Positions 1-6,021 of a DNA stretch of 6,048 bases are shown here, piece after piece (within the stretch, counting starts at the first letter, position 1; each line of letters begins with the position of its first letter). This DNA is from Campylobacterales bacterium. Lineage in GTDB: Bacteria > Campylobacterota > Campylobacteria > Campylobacterales > QNZT01. A program made the position numbers and the translations under genes. The notes beneath the pieces were generated by a model. That model was not told the origin of the DNA and searched no databases. It worked only from the letters and a program-made list of their open reading frames with translations. The stretch covers positions 1 to 6,048 of the forward strand of contig JALWKJ010000069.1 of assembly GCA_027081495.1 (NCBI GenBank), given 5' to 3'.

Positions 1-248
1 AATCCCATAGAGGCTTTGTGAGGAAGCGCCAAAAATGCCAGCTGCGCGGATTTTGCTATCTCTTTCGCATCCGCCTTTTTCACATCCGTCTCAAAAACCG
101 ACTTTAAAGAGGGATGAAGTTTTGTTAAGGTCGTATCTCCTTGGCTTGTAGCGGTGTAAGTTATATTGAATTTTGGATGAGTATGCAGAATTTTTATGAG
201 CTCAAGTCCCGTAAAACCGCTTGCTCCGACTATGGCGACATTGATCAT
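1..248 (-). CDS. argC: N-acetyl-gamma-glutamyl-phosphate reductase (ArgC), 5' part only
   Basis: ArgC reduces N-acetylglutamyl-5-phosphate to the semialdehyde with NADPH, the third step of arginine synthesis, in the cytoplasm. The 82 codons visible begin MINVAIVGASGFTGLEL, a Rossmann nucleotide-binding start with GASGFTG at residues 8-14, and later carry AFLALPHKASMG (residues 71-82), the family's conserved 'flAlPhg.s' segment. The family is normally about 320-345 residues, so roughly three quarters, including the catalytic Cys, lies beyond base 1. The ATG at 248-246 overlaps the greA stop (TGA at 247-245) in an ATGA junction, which fixes the start and suggests translational coupling. There is no strong Shine-Dalgarno, only AAAGA inside greA. 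Identity is confident from motif order. Confidence 0.93.
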   Translation of the reverse strand, partial: MINVAIVGASGFTGLELIKILHTHPKFNITYTATSQGDTTLTKLHPSLKSVFETDVKKADAKEIAKSAQLAFLALPHKASMG

Positions 249-730
249 AGTTTTATATCTTTGTAGCAAATGTTTAATATCTCAAAAGTTTTTTCGCCTC
301 CCGGAAGTTGTATGGTAACTTCCTCTTCCTCGCTTTTTCCTAAAAGCCCCTTTGCTAGAGGAGAGAGGATAGAGATGAGTCCTTTGTCGGGATTGCTTTC
401 GTAAGTTCCCACTATCGTATATGTCAACTCTTCTTCGTTATCAAGATCTTCAAGCGTTACGGTTGAGCCGAACATAACCCTGTCATGCGTAAATTTCGAC
501 GGATCGACCTCTTTTGAATTGTCATAAATCTCCGCAAGCTCCGCCATTCGTGATTCGATAAAGCGAAGCTTCTCTCTTGCCGCGTGATATTCGGCGTTTT
601 CTTTTAAATCGCCGTGACTTCTGGCTATGTCTATCTCTTCGACCGTTTTTGGGCGTTGATTCATTTTTAAATCATGAAGCTCTTCGCCGAGTCTGATTCG
701 TCCCTCTTTTGTGATGGGTTGCTTTTGCAT
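245..730 (-). CDS. greA: Transcription elongation factor GreA
   Basis: GreA enters the secondary channel of RNA polymerase and stimulates cleavage of backtracked RNA, rescuing arrested complexes. The 161 residues match the usual length of about 158. The N-terminal coiled-coil hairpin (residues 1-75) carries ARSHGDLKENAEYHAARE at 36-53. D41 and E44 are the acidic tip residues that help coordinate the catalytic Mg in the family. The C-terminal FKBP-like domain spans about 82-158, including SPLAKGLLGKSEEEEV (123-138) and PGGEKTFEIL (143-152). The ATG has an AAGGAG four bases upstream and is preceded by an extended -10 element that overlaps the lpxB stop, so the gene can be transcribed separately. 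It is 23 bp downstream of lpxB and overlaps argC by 4 bp. Confidence 0.97.
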   Translation of the reverse strand: MQKQPITKEGRIRLGEELHDLKMNQRPKTVEEIDIARSHGDLKENAEYHAAREKLRFIESRMAELAEIYDNSKEVDPSKFTHDRVMFGSTVTLEDLDNEEELTYTIVGTYESNPDKGLISILSPLAKGLLGKSEEEEVTIQLPGGEKTFEILNICYKDIKL

Positions 731-734
731 AATT

Positions 735-740
735 CTCCTT
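735..740 (-). promoter_or_regulatory. Ribosome binding site of greA
   Basis: On the minus strand this reads AAGGAG, four bases before the greA ATG (730-728). It lies in the 23-bp gap after lpxB and supports the chosen greA start. Confidence 0.8.
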
Positions 741-745
741 TTACT

Positions 746-762
746 ATGTTATATTATAACAT
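746..762. repeat. Perfect 17-bp palindrome at the greA promoter
   Basis: ATGTTATATTATAACAT has two 8-bp arms (746-753 and 755-762) around a single central T. It covers the predicted greA -10 element and the lpxB stop codon. Its position would suit an operator, but AT-rich DNA gives such palindromes fairly often and no regulator is identified. Confidence 0.5.
753..761 (-). promoter_or_regulatory. Probable extended -10 promoter for greA-argC
   Basis: The minus strand reads TGTTATAAT, a perfect extended -10 (TGnTATAAT). A start near 745-747 would give a leader of about 15-17 bases that includes the AAGGAG site. The sequence 17 bp upstream is TGTAAA, a weak -35; weak -35 elements are usual for the housekeeping sigma factor in Campylobacterota. 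The element overlaps the lpxB stop codon and lies inside a perfect palindrome. It is a prediction from sequence only. Confidence 0.55.
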
Positions 763-1773
763 TTTCGCCAAATTTTTTACACTTCCATGTTTTAAAATAT
801 CTTTTAATACCTGAGCATTTTTTATAAAATATTCATTATTAAAATTTCTATAGGCTTTTAAAAGATTCTCTTTTGTCGCATCTTCTTGTAAAAACTCCTG
901 ATGAAGCTCCTTTTTGCCCTCAAAATCCATAATGATATTTGCCAAACCTATATGTTTTAGTTTTACGACAAGAGATCCTATGAAAAAATCAAGTTTTTTA
1001 GCTTTGTATGTCAAAACAAACGGAGTTCCGATTAGCGCCGCTTCAAGAGTCGCCGTTCCGGAACAGATAAATGCGAAATCGCTCTTTGCGAGAGTTTTTT
1101 GAAGATCGTACGATATCTCAAAACCCTTCGTGTCGCCGTAAATCTTCTCAAGATCTTTTTCTTTGAAAAAAGGGGGTATTATGAGAGTTTTTTTTGTATC
1201 GATTTCATCTTTTAACTCTCGAAAAAGAGGCATGAGCTTTTTTATTTCACTTTTTCTGCTTCCGGGAAGAAAAGAGATTCTGTTATGTTTTTTATTTTCA
1301 TGCGTTAGCGTAATTTCGTCTAAAAGAGGGTTTCCGACATAGACGCAATCTTTGTAAAACTTTTTTTCAAACGGAAAAATAGAGGCTCTTATATCCGTAT
1401 AAGCTTCAACTTTTTTGACTCTTTTTCTATTCCAAGCCCACACTTTGGGCAATATATAATAGACTATTTTTTTATTCGGATATCTTTTTTTTATCGCTTT
1501 GGCAAGCGGGAGATTAAATGCGGGAGAGTCTATTAAAAGTACCGTTTGGGTATCTTTGGCTAAAAACACCATCTCTTTTATAGCCTCTTTCGCTTTAAAG
1601 ATTTTAGGCGCTACATCCAAAAAACCCATAACCGAAAATTCGTTTGAGTCATAAAGAGGCAAGCCTAGTGAAGGATCAAAAATACCGGATATTTCTATAC
1701 CCTCAAGAGTTTTTAAAAGCATTTTTAAGTGAAGATTCGCAGAAGGCTCAAGCGCCGAGATAAGAAGTTTCAA
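754..1773 (-). CDS. lpxB: Lipid-A-disaccharide synthase (LpxB)
   Basis: LpxB is the GT19 glycosyltransferase that joins UDP-2,3-diacylglucosamine to lipid X, forming the lipid A disaccharide at the inner face of the cytoplasmic membrane. Family landmarks appear in order: ISALEPSANLHLK (5-17), MGFLDV (49-54), LLIDSPAFNLPLA (79-91), YYILPKVWAWNRKR (105-118), YVGNPLLDEI (145-154), FLPGSRKSEI (168-177) and CSGTATLEAALIGTPFVLTYK (from 237). D82 and R173 align with the Asp and Arg considered catalytic in the family. At 339 residues it is shorter than the roughly 380 of enterobacterial LpxB. The start is TTG (1773-1771), one base after the preceding stop. The frame has no ATG or GTG between the upstream in-frame stop and the TTG, and the next Met is residue 18, beyond the conserved motif. 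With only GGGA upstream, translation is probably coupled to the small gene before it. Confidence 0.95.
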   Translation of the reverse strand: MKLLISALEPSANLHLKMLLKTLEGIEISGIFDPSLGLPLYDSNEFSVMGFLDVAPKIFKAKEAIKEMVFLAKDTQTVLLIDSPAFNLPLAKAIKKRYPNKKIVYYILPKVWAWNRKRVKKVEAYTDIRASIFPFEKKFYKDCVYVGNPLLDEITLTHENKKHNRISFLPGSRKSEIKKLMPLFRELKDEIDTKKTLIIPPFFKEKDLEKIYGDTKGFEISYDLQKTLAKSDFAFICSGTATLEAALIGTPFVLTYKAKKLDFFIGSLVVKLKHIGLANIIMDFEGKKELHQEFLQEDATKENLLKAYRNFNNEYFIKNAQVLKDILKHGSVKNLAKML

Positions 1774-1774
1774 G

Positions 1775-1951
1775 TCAAAGTCCCAGTTGTCGTTTTAAAC
1801 CGTTGTCAATCGGTTTGTAATTTAGATATTTGCCTATAAAAGGCAGCGGAACGACTTTATTATCGATGTATTTCAATCCGTAATATAGCGCGCCTAAAAT
1901 AATAGCGTAAATAAAAATTTTGCCGATTAACGAGTAAACTTTATCCGTCAT
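1775..1951 (-). CDS. Small single-pass membrane protein, 58 aa, upstream of lpxB
   Basis: I do not recognise this protein. It begins MTDKVYSLIGKIFIYAIILG, and residues about 8-26 form one hydrophobic helix with little charge. A polar tail (27-58) follows, containing DNKVVPLPFIGKYLNYKP and ending GLKRQLGL. It has no signal-peptidase or lipobox motif, so it is probably anchored in the inner membrane. The ATG (1951-1949) has a strong AAGGAG five bases upstream (1957-1962). The stop TGA (1777-1775) is one base from the lpxB TTG start, so the two are almost certainly co-translated. The strong ribosome site, the coupling and sensible codon use make this a real gene despite its size. A role near LpxB at the membrane is a guess from position only. 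Confidence 0.78.
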   Translation of the reverse strand: MTDKVYSLIGKIFIYAIILGALYYGLKYIDNKVVPLPFIGKYLNYKPIDNGLKRQLGL

Positions 1952-1969
1952 AAAATCTCCTTTTAAGGG

Positions 1970-1978
1970 ATTTTAACA
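1970..1978 (-). promoter_or_regulatory. Possible extended -10 promoter for the small membrane gene and lpxB
   Basis: The minus strand reads TGTTAAAAT, an extended -10 with one deviation from TATAAT. Transcription would start near 1963, giving a leader of only about a dozen bases that still contains the AAGGAG. The place where a -35 would sit falls in the distal arm of the quasi-palindrome at 1990-2009. No good -35 is seen. Read-through from the upstream block is the alternative. Confidence 0.4.
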
Positions 1979-1989
1979 CTTTTTATCTT

Positions 1990-2115
1990 ATTGAGTTCTC
2001 TGAAAAATATGATTCTCGAACAACATCTACAGCGGCAGGGTCAAAATTTGGGACAAATTTTGGGGACCCGCCGTGAAGCCGTTTGAGAGAAACACTATTT
2101 TTCAAAGAACTCAAT
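1990..2115. repeat. 126-bp quasi-palindrome spanning the 3' end of the VWA gene
   Basis: The outer arms are 1990-2009 and 2096-2115. Left arm ATTGAGTTCTCTGAAAAATA equals the reverse complement of the right arm except at one base (2105). Just inside, TGATTCTC (2010-2017) matches TGTTTCTC read back from the right side, after a 1-base bulge. The next roughly 15 bases pair poorly, and the centre (2033-2073) pairs again strongly. The right arm encodes the last codons and stop of the VWA gene (IEFFEK), so the left arm is an inverted near-copy of that gene end. It could be a small non-autonomous palindromic element (MITE or REP-like) or the scar of a template-switch during replication. There is no transposase here. 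Confidence 0.85.
2033..2073. other. Central GC/AT hairpin of the quasi-palindrome
   Basis: CGGC, GGGTC and AAAATTT (2033-2036, 2038-2042, 2043-2049) pair with AAATTTT, GACCC and GCCG (2055-2061, 2065-2069, 2070-2073). The loop is GGGAC (2050-2054), with a 1-base bulge on one side and a 3-base bulge (GGG, 2062-2064) on the other, for about 16 base pairs. It lies 22 bases past the VWA stop. No U-run follows on either strand, so it is not a typical intrinsic terminator. It could still stabilise the 3' end of the upstream transcript. Confidence 0.75.
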
Positions 2116-3216
2116 TACAATACTCTCTCCAAATGGAATCTTTACATCTTGCGATAATACCCACAAAGTATCGAAATAGGGTTTATGTTTTGGAAATATT
2201 CCCTGCGCATCGGTAAAATAGATCAAAAGCGCCGCATCGTCGATCTCTTTTTCTATCAATTCGAAAACGGGTCGAAAATCCGTAGCTCCGCCGCCTTTTA
2301 TCTTATAGTCTATCGTTTGGGCGGGATAGAAAGTTTTTTTATATCGTATTTTATTGTCGCAGGCTATCAAATTTATCTCATAGTTTGAAAAGCTCTGCAT
2401 AATATTTTCAAATTCCGCAAAAAATTCGCCCAATAATCTTTCATCGATCGATCCCGAAGTATCGATAGCGACGATAAGTTTTAAGAATTCGCCGCCAAGA
2501 GAGGGCAGGGCGATTCCTTGATGAATATATCGTTTGTTCGGAGGAAAAAAATGATAATCTTCTTTTTGGTAGCTGTTTAAATATCTATGAAGTTTTTCTC
2601 TCCAGTCGATTTTACTCTTACGGATTTTTGGAAAAAATCTATCTAAATCTTTTGGAAGCTCCTCTTTTGATATCGCTTTTTGTAAAATTTGTTCTAAAAA
2701 TTCACTCTCTTTGCTATCGTTCTCTCGTATAGTTTTTTTATTTTTTCGTATCTCTTGCTCATGATCGCTATAATCCGTTTCACTCTCTAAAACCGCATAA
2801 ATCCGTTCGGCGTACATATCGTCAAATCTACTTTGATAGTTGATCTTTTTTGGAGGAGAGAGTTTGTTTTTTAAAAGCATGGAGTTTACGGCGTAATCGG
2901 TTGCCAATTGCCAAAGATTCGGATCTCTTTTATTTTCTCTCGTTTTATGAGATAGAGCGTAGTGCATACTCGCGTTTGCCAGCATGAACTCGATTTCATC
3001 GATATCGCAATCGTTTAGAAACTCTTCATTATATTTAAATATCGATCCATCGCTTTGAAATGATTCGATATCGTCGTTTTGTTCAAATATAAGGGTCGAT
3101 GCGACGGATCCAAAGTATGGATATTCGAGCATTAGTTTGGATTTGGCGCTTTGTAGTTTGTTTAATGCTTTATTCATGAGAGTAGATAACTGAATTTTTG
3201 TACCCATGTTTGCCAT
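2095..3216 (-). CDS. DUF2201 protein: metallopeptidase-like domain plus VWA domain
   Basis: This is the VWA partner of the MoxR ATPase encoded just before it. The N-terminal domain (about 14-130) resembles the DUF2201 metallopeptidase-like fold, with NASMHYALSH (81-90) and DPNLWQLATDYAVN (98-111). The expected HExxH reads NASMH, so the first His and the Glu are absent and proteolysis is doubtful. A charged linker (about 145-200) follows. The VWA domain (about 245-373) has a full metal-ion-dependent adhesion site: DTSGS (252-256), T312 in GGGATDF, and D336 in FTDAQG. PFGESIVIEF near the end is also typical of the family. The start is uncertain. The frame opens at ATG 3216, overlapping moxR by 43 bp with no good ribosome site. 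ATG 3177 (residue 14) forms an ATGA junction with the moxR stop and gives 360 residues, which is at least as likely. The stop lies inside an inverted-repeat arm. Confidence 0.88.
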   Translation of the reverse strand: MANMGTKIQLSTLMNKALNKLQSAKSKLMLEYPYFGSVASTLIFEQNDDIESFQSDGSIFKYNEEFLNDCDIDEIEFMLANASMHYALSHKTRENKRDPNLWQLATDYAVNSMLLKNKLSPPKKINYQSRFDDMYAERIYAVLESETDYSDHEQEIRKNKKTIRENDSKESEFLEQILQKAISKEELPKDLDRFFPKIRKSKIDWREKLHRYLNSYQKEDYHFFPPNKRYIHQGIALPSLGGEFLKLIVAIDTSGSIDERLLGEFFAEFENIMQSFSNYEINLIACDNKIRYKKTFYPAQTIDYKIKGGGATDFRPVFELIEKEIDDAALLIYFTDAQGIFPKHKPYFDTLWVLSQDVKIPFGESIVIEFFEK

Positions 3217-4178
3217 AATGGGGAGTTTTCCGTAGAAATTTTACTTTTTTGCATATCTTTTATGAGTAATATGGAAAATTCCGGTGAAAGTGAAAGAGAA
3301 AAATCAAGAACATGATCAATCTCTTTTTTGTCGTTTGATCTTTTTAGTCTATTTACAATCGCGGCGCAGAGTACAAAAAGGACTCTGGTATCTTTCTCTT
3401 CGATCTCTTTTAGATCTCCTTTTATGATAGAATCTATATCCGGAAGACGGTGCATGACTTTTTTAAAAGCTAAAAAATCTATGCTGTTTTCTTCTCCGAT
3501 ACATCCGCCGATAGCTTCGTTTAAAAGTGATTTGCTTACGCCGCTTGAAAGGATTTTATTTACATATTCCCATGATCTTGGGGTAGGAAACGACCTTTGC
3601 TCTTTTATGGGATCAAAATCAAAAAGTCTGCTTTGATCAAAACCTAGATAACCGATGATGCTTTCGTCTATATCGTTTTTATATGCCCAGTTTTTCCAAT
3701 CTTCAAAATCCACATCCATCTCAAGATGTACAAAACGATTTGCCAAAGGGGGAGGCATTTTATATGTAACGCCTCTGTCGTTTTGTCGATTTCCAGCGGC
3801 GACTATACTCCAATTTTCGGGGAGTTCGTAGTTTCCGACTTTTCTATCGAGAACCAGTTGGTATGCCGATGCCTGGACGGACGGTACGGCGGTATTTATT
3901 TCGTCTAAAAATAAAATTCCTTTTGAGTTTTTGTCTTTTGGAAGAAAATCGGGCGACGCCCAGGAGGCTTGATTATTTTCTTTGTCAAAAAAGGGTATTC
4001 CTTTTAAGTCCGTAGGATCGAGTAAAGAGAGTCTTAGATCTATAAACTCGTATCGGTGGTCGTTTGCTATCTGTTTTACTACGGAGGATTTACCGATTCC
4101 GGGAGCTCCCCAGATAAATACCGGCAATTTTTTTTGTGCGAAGTGCGTAACGGCTTCGTAAATTTGCGATGATTTCAT
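3174..4178 (-). CDS. MoxR-family AAA+ ATPase
   Basis: MoxR ATPases use ATP to remodel or assemble partner complexes, usually with a VWA protein encoded next door. Residues 1-334 show Walker A GAPGIGKS (24-31), Walker B GILFLDEIN (87-95), sensor 1 AAGN (127-130), the MPPPLANRF segment with a candidate arginine finger R148, and the sensor-2 region PTPRSW (198-203). About 205-334 form a helical lid and tail. The length is normal for the family. The start ATG (4178-4176) lies 4 bp after the stop of the BRCT/LRV gene and has TAGGAA about 9 bases upstream. Its 3' end overlaps or abuts the VWA gene, so the two are co-translated. The pairing with DUF2201 places it in the MoxR group seen with that family. 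The substrate is not evident. Confidence 0.95.
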   Translation of the reverse strand: MKSSQIYEAVTHFAQKKLPVFIWGAPGIGKSSVVKQIANDHRYEFIDLRLSLLDPTDLKGIPFFDKENNQASWASPDFLPKDKNSKGILFLDEINTAVPSVQASAYQLVLDRKVGNYELPENWSIVAAGNRQNDRGVTYKMPPPLANRFVHLEMDVDFEDWKNWAYKNDIDESIIGYLGFDQSRLFDFDPIKEQRSFPTPRSWEYVNKILSSGVSKSLLNEAIGGCIGEENSIDFLAFKKVMHRLPDIDSIIKGDLKEIEEKDTRVLFVLCAAIVNRLKRSNDKKEIDHVLDFSLSLSPEFSILLIKDMQKSKISTENSPLWQTWVQKFSYLLS

Positions 4179-4182
4179 GAAA

Positions 4183-5553
4183 TTATATTCCTAGATTATT
4201 TAGTATGTTTTGGGTGAATGTCTTATTCTCTTTTAGATAGTTTAAAAGACGATGATCGATTTGCAATTGTTGAAGCGACTCTATATCAAGAGCTTCGTTT
4301 AGAGACAGTCGTTTGTTTATTTCAAAGTCGTCTCTTTGAAACAGGGTCTTTAATATATCTTTAGGCGCGGATGGATTTAGCGCCAGGTGTAAATCTATAT
4401 CAAAATTTTTTTCCTCAAACAGTTTATAGAGAATTTTTGCGCAACTGTTGGGATGAGCAGCTAAAAGAGGATATAGATTTTTGTTATTTAGTTCATATAT
4501 TTTTTGAAGTTGATTTTGATTTAAAATCGGATTTGTACAGAGGTTTTTTAGAGTCTTTTCATCTTTTTGATCTATTAGAAGATCGACTATGGTCTGTGAA
4601 AGCTTTTCGTTTTCTCCGATGCACGGCGGCGGAGTTTTTATAAGCGTCAATTTTTTTTCATCAACGGGTTGATATTTCCAAAGAGTTTCAAAGTCGATCA
4701 ACTTTTCAAAGAGACTATTTATAAGGTTTTCATTTTTGCATAGAGCCTCTTTGATCCGATTGTTCGCTCTTTTATAGATAGATTCTTGCATTTGAATTGA
4801 AATAGAGGGGTTTTGAGCTAAAAAATAGTCGATATTTTCATCGTTTCGCATAAACGCTTTTTTGAGTGTTTTTTCGTTTGTAAAAGGGTTTGCGGCTATC
4901 GCCTCTTTTAAATTCATTGGTTTTTTAGCGCTGTTTTTACTTCGTTTTATTCGCAAATCGGGAAGATCGAACATGACTTCTAAAACATCGGGGTTTTTGG
5001 ATATCTGAGCGACTTCGAAAATCGAGACCGGAGAGTAATACGCGGCGGAATCGAAACGGTCTTTTTTTAAAAATCTTTTTGCAAAAAGCGTGGAAATTTT
5101 CATATTGTCCGAGTTGTCGAACATTCCTTCTTCTTTCCAGTCGTATGTGCTAAAAAGTTTTAAAAAGAGTCGATCGCTTAGATACGGGTTATGCATAAGT
5201 CGAAAAAGTCTTTCTTTGTCGTTTGAGAGTTTTAGAGTCATCAAAATCGAGTCGCTATCTAGTTTTTTTGCATAGAGGCGGTCAAATTGATCGATACCGT
5301 AAATGGGAATCTTTTTTTGATAAGCTTGTGTCGCGCACTCTTCTTCAAACACGGATAGTATCGTGCCTTCGATTGCCATGACTACATCATCGTCGAGAGT
5401 CGTTTTGTATGAAATATCAAATTTTTCTAAAAGTAGTTCTATCTCTTCCTTGTTTAAAGAGTTAAAATGCCCCAAAAACAGTATCGATTTACCTTTGGCG
5501 TTTTGAAAGTCGATATCGATATTTTTCAAGGAACATCGCTTTTTTTTACACAT
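4183..5553 (-). CDS. BRCT-like plus LRV-type helical repeat protein of the MoxR/VWA module
   Basis: I know no named relative for certain. Residues about 18-95 look like a BRCT fold: KGKSILFLGHF (20-30), a helix, DDDVVMAIEG (54-63), and KKIPIYGIDQFDRLYA (80-95). From about 115 to 440 runs a helical array with a recurring pattern of L-A-x-N-P-x-x-x-x-x-x-L-x-x-L/I. Examples are IAANPFTNEKTLKKAF (219-234), LAQNPSISIQ (245-254), LCTNPILNQNQLQKIYE (338-354), LAAHPNSCAKILYKLFE (364-380) and LALNPSAPKDILKTLF (390-405), about nine units in all. This matches leucine-rich-variant repeats, which bind proteins or nucleic acid. It is therefore a likely scaffold or recognition subunit for the ATPase and VWA proteins. 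The ATG (5553-5551) lies inside the lipoprotein gene (28-bp overlap) and lacks a strong ribosome site. A TTG at codon 9 abutting the lipoprotein stop is an alternative. Confidence 0.75.
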   Translation of the reverse strand: MCKKKRCSLKNIDIDFQNAKGKSILFLGHFNSLNKEEIELLLEKFDISYKTTLDDDVVMAIEGTILSVFEEECATQAYQKKIPIYGIDQFDRLYAKKLDSDSILMTLKLSNDKERLFRLMHNPYLSDRLFLKLFSTYDWKEEGMFDNSDNMKISTLFAKRFLKKDRFDSAAYYSPVSIFEVAQISKNPDVLEVMFDLPDLRIKRSKNSAKKPMNLKEAIAANPFTNEKTLKKAFMRNDENIDYFLAQNPSISIQMQESIYKRANNRIKEALCKNENLINSLFEKLIDFETLWKYQPVDEKKLTLIKTPPPCIGENEKLSQTIVDLLIDQKDEKTLKNLCTNPILNQNQLQKIYELNNKNLYPLLAAHPNSCAKILYKLFEEKNFDIDLHLALNPSAPKDILKTLFQRDDFEINKRLSLNEALDIESLQQLQIDHRLLNYLKENKTFTQNILNNLGI

Positions 5554-6014
5554 CTTATACCCGCCGGCAGCGATAGCGTAGTCTCTTTAAATTTCGGTTC
5601 TTGATTGTGAGTGTTAATCGTTGTTAGCGAACCGTTAGGGTTAATCGCTACGGTTCGTTTGCATTTTACATATGTATAATAGGGCGTCAATCCGTCGTTA
5701 TACATTCCCTCTAAAAAACTTTTCATCTCCTCAAGCGTCGGCACGCGCCAACTATTTGATCCGAAAAATGTTAGATTTTCGCAAAATGCTCGAGCGTCGG
5801 TCAAAGCCGTTTTAGCTTCCCCATGAAGAGCTTTGCAACCTTGTTTACTGTTGACGAAAAATAGATTTTGTCTTATGTCTTTTATGACGGTATGGTTGTT
5901 TTCATCCGTTATAGACTTGTAATCGATCGTTTGAAAATTTTTGGAAGCTTTGGGCGTATCGTCGCCGCAGGCGATAAGTAGTATCGCTAAAAAAATATAT
6001 AAAAAATATTTCAA
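5526..6014 (-). CDS. Lipoprotein with Lcl/DUF1566 domain
   Basis: The first 15 residues form a signal peptide (MKYFLYIFLAILLIA) ending in the lipobox LIAC, with C16 as the lipidated residue. With G17 and D18 next, the protein is exported and anchored, side of membrane uncertain. About 45-156 match the Lcl C-terminal/DUF1566 family: TDARAFCENL (72-81), SNSWRVPTLEEM (86-97) and the closing GIRCVK (152-157). C60, C78, C118 and C155 could form disulfides. The function of this domain is not established. The start is TTG (6014-6012); a strong AAGGAG seven bases upstream and the absence of any ATG before the lipobox decide it. The 3' end overlaps the BRCT/LRV gene by 28 bp, so it probably heads the same operon. 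Confidence 0.87.
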   Translation of the reverse strand: MKYFLYIFLAILLIACGDDTPKASKNFQTIDYKSITDENNHTVIKDIRQNLFFVNSKQGCKALHGEAKTALTDARAFCENLTFFGSNSWRVPTLEEMKSFLEGMYNDGLTPYYTYVKCKRTVAINPNGSLTTINTHNQEPKFKETTLSLPAGIRCVKKSDVP

Positions 6015-6021
6015 AATTCTT

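Noticed and set aside
914..1102. Plus-strand open frame of 62 codons inside lpxB
   Set aside because: It is antisense to a well-conserved enzyme gene, has no ribosome site and shows no recognisable protein features.
2033..2073. Central hairpin as a rho-independent terminator of the MoxR/VWA operon
   Set aside because: The stem is strong, but no U-run follows on the minus-strand RNA or on the plus strand, so the standard terminator pattern is not met.
3328..3636. Plus-strand open frame of 102 codons inside the MoxR gene
   Set aside because: It is a shadow of the minus-strand coding frame; its serine- and phenylalanine-rich composition is what antisense of lysine- and glutamate-rich coding DNA produces.
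4371..4643. Plus-strand open frame of 90 codons inside the BRCT/LRV gene
   Set aside because: It has no ribosome site and no domain features, and it lies wholly antisense to the repeat-protein gene.
5507..5525. Runs of GATATCGATAT and other GATC-rich spots as a regulatory palindrome
   Set aside because: They lie inside coding sequence and are explained by the codons for Asn-Ile-Asp-Ile-Asp; similar spots occur elsewhere in the coding DNA here.
5527..5553. N-terminal Cys residues (C2 and C7) of the LRV protein as an iron-sulfur cluster site, as in the Azotobacter LRV protein
   Set aside because: Only two Cys are present near the end, they fall in the overlap with the lipoprotein gene, and they would be lost if the TTG at codon 9 is the true start.
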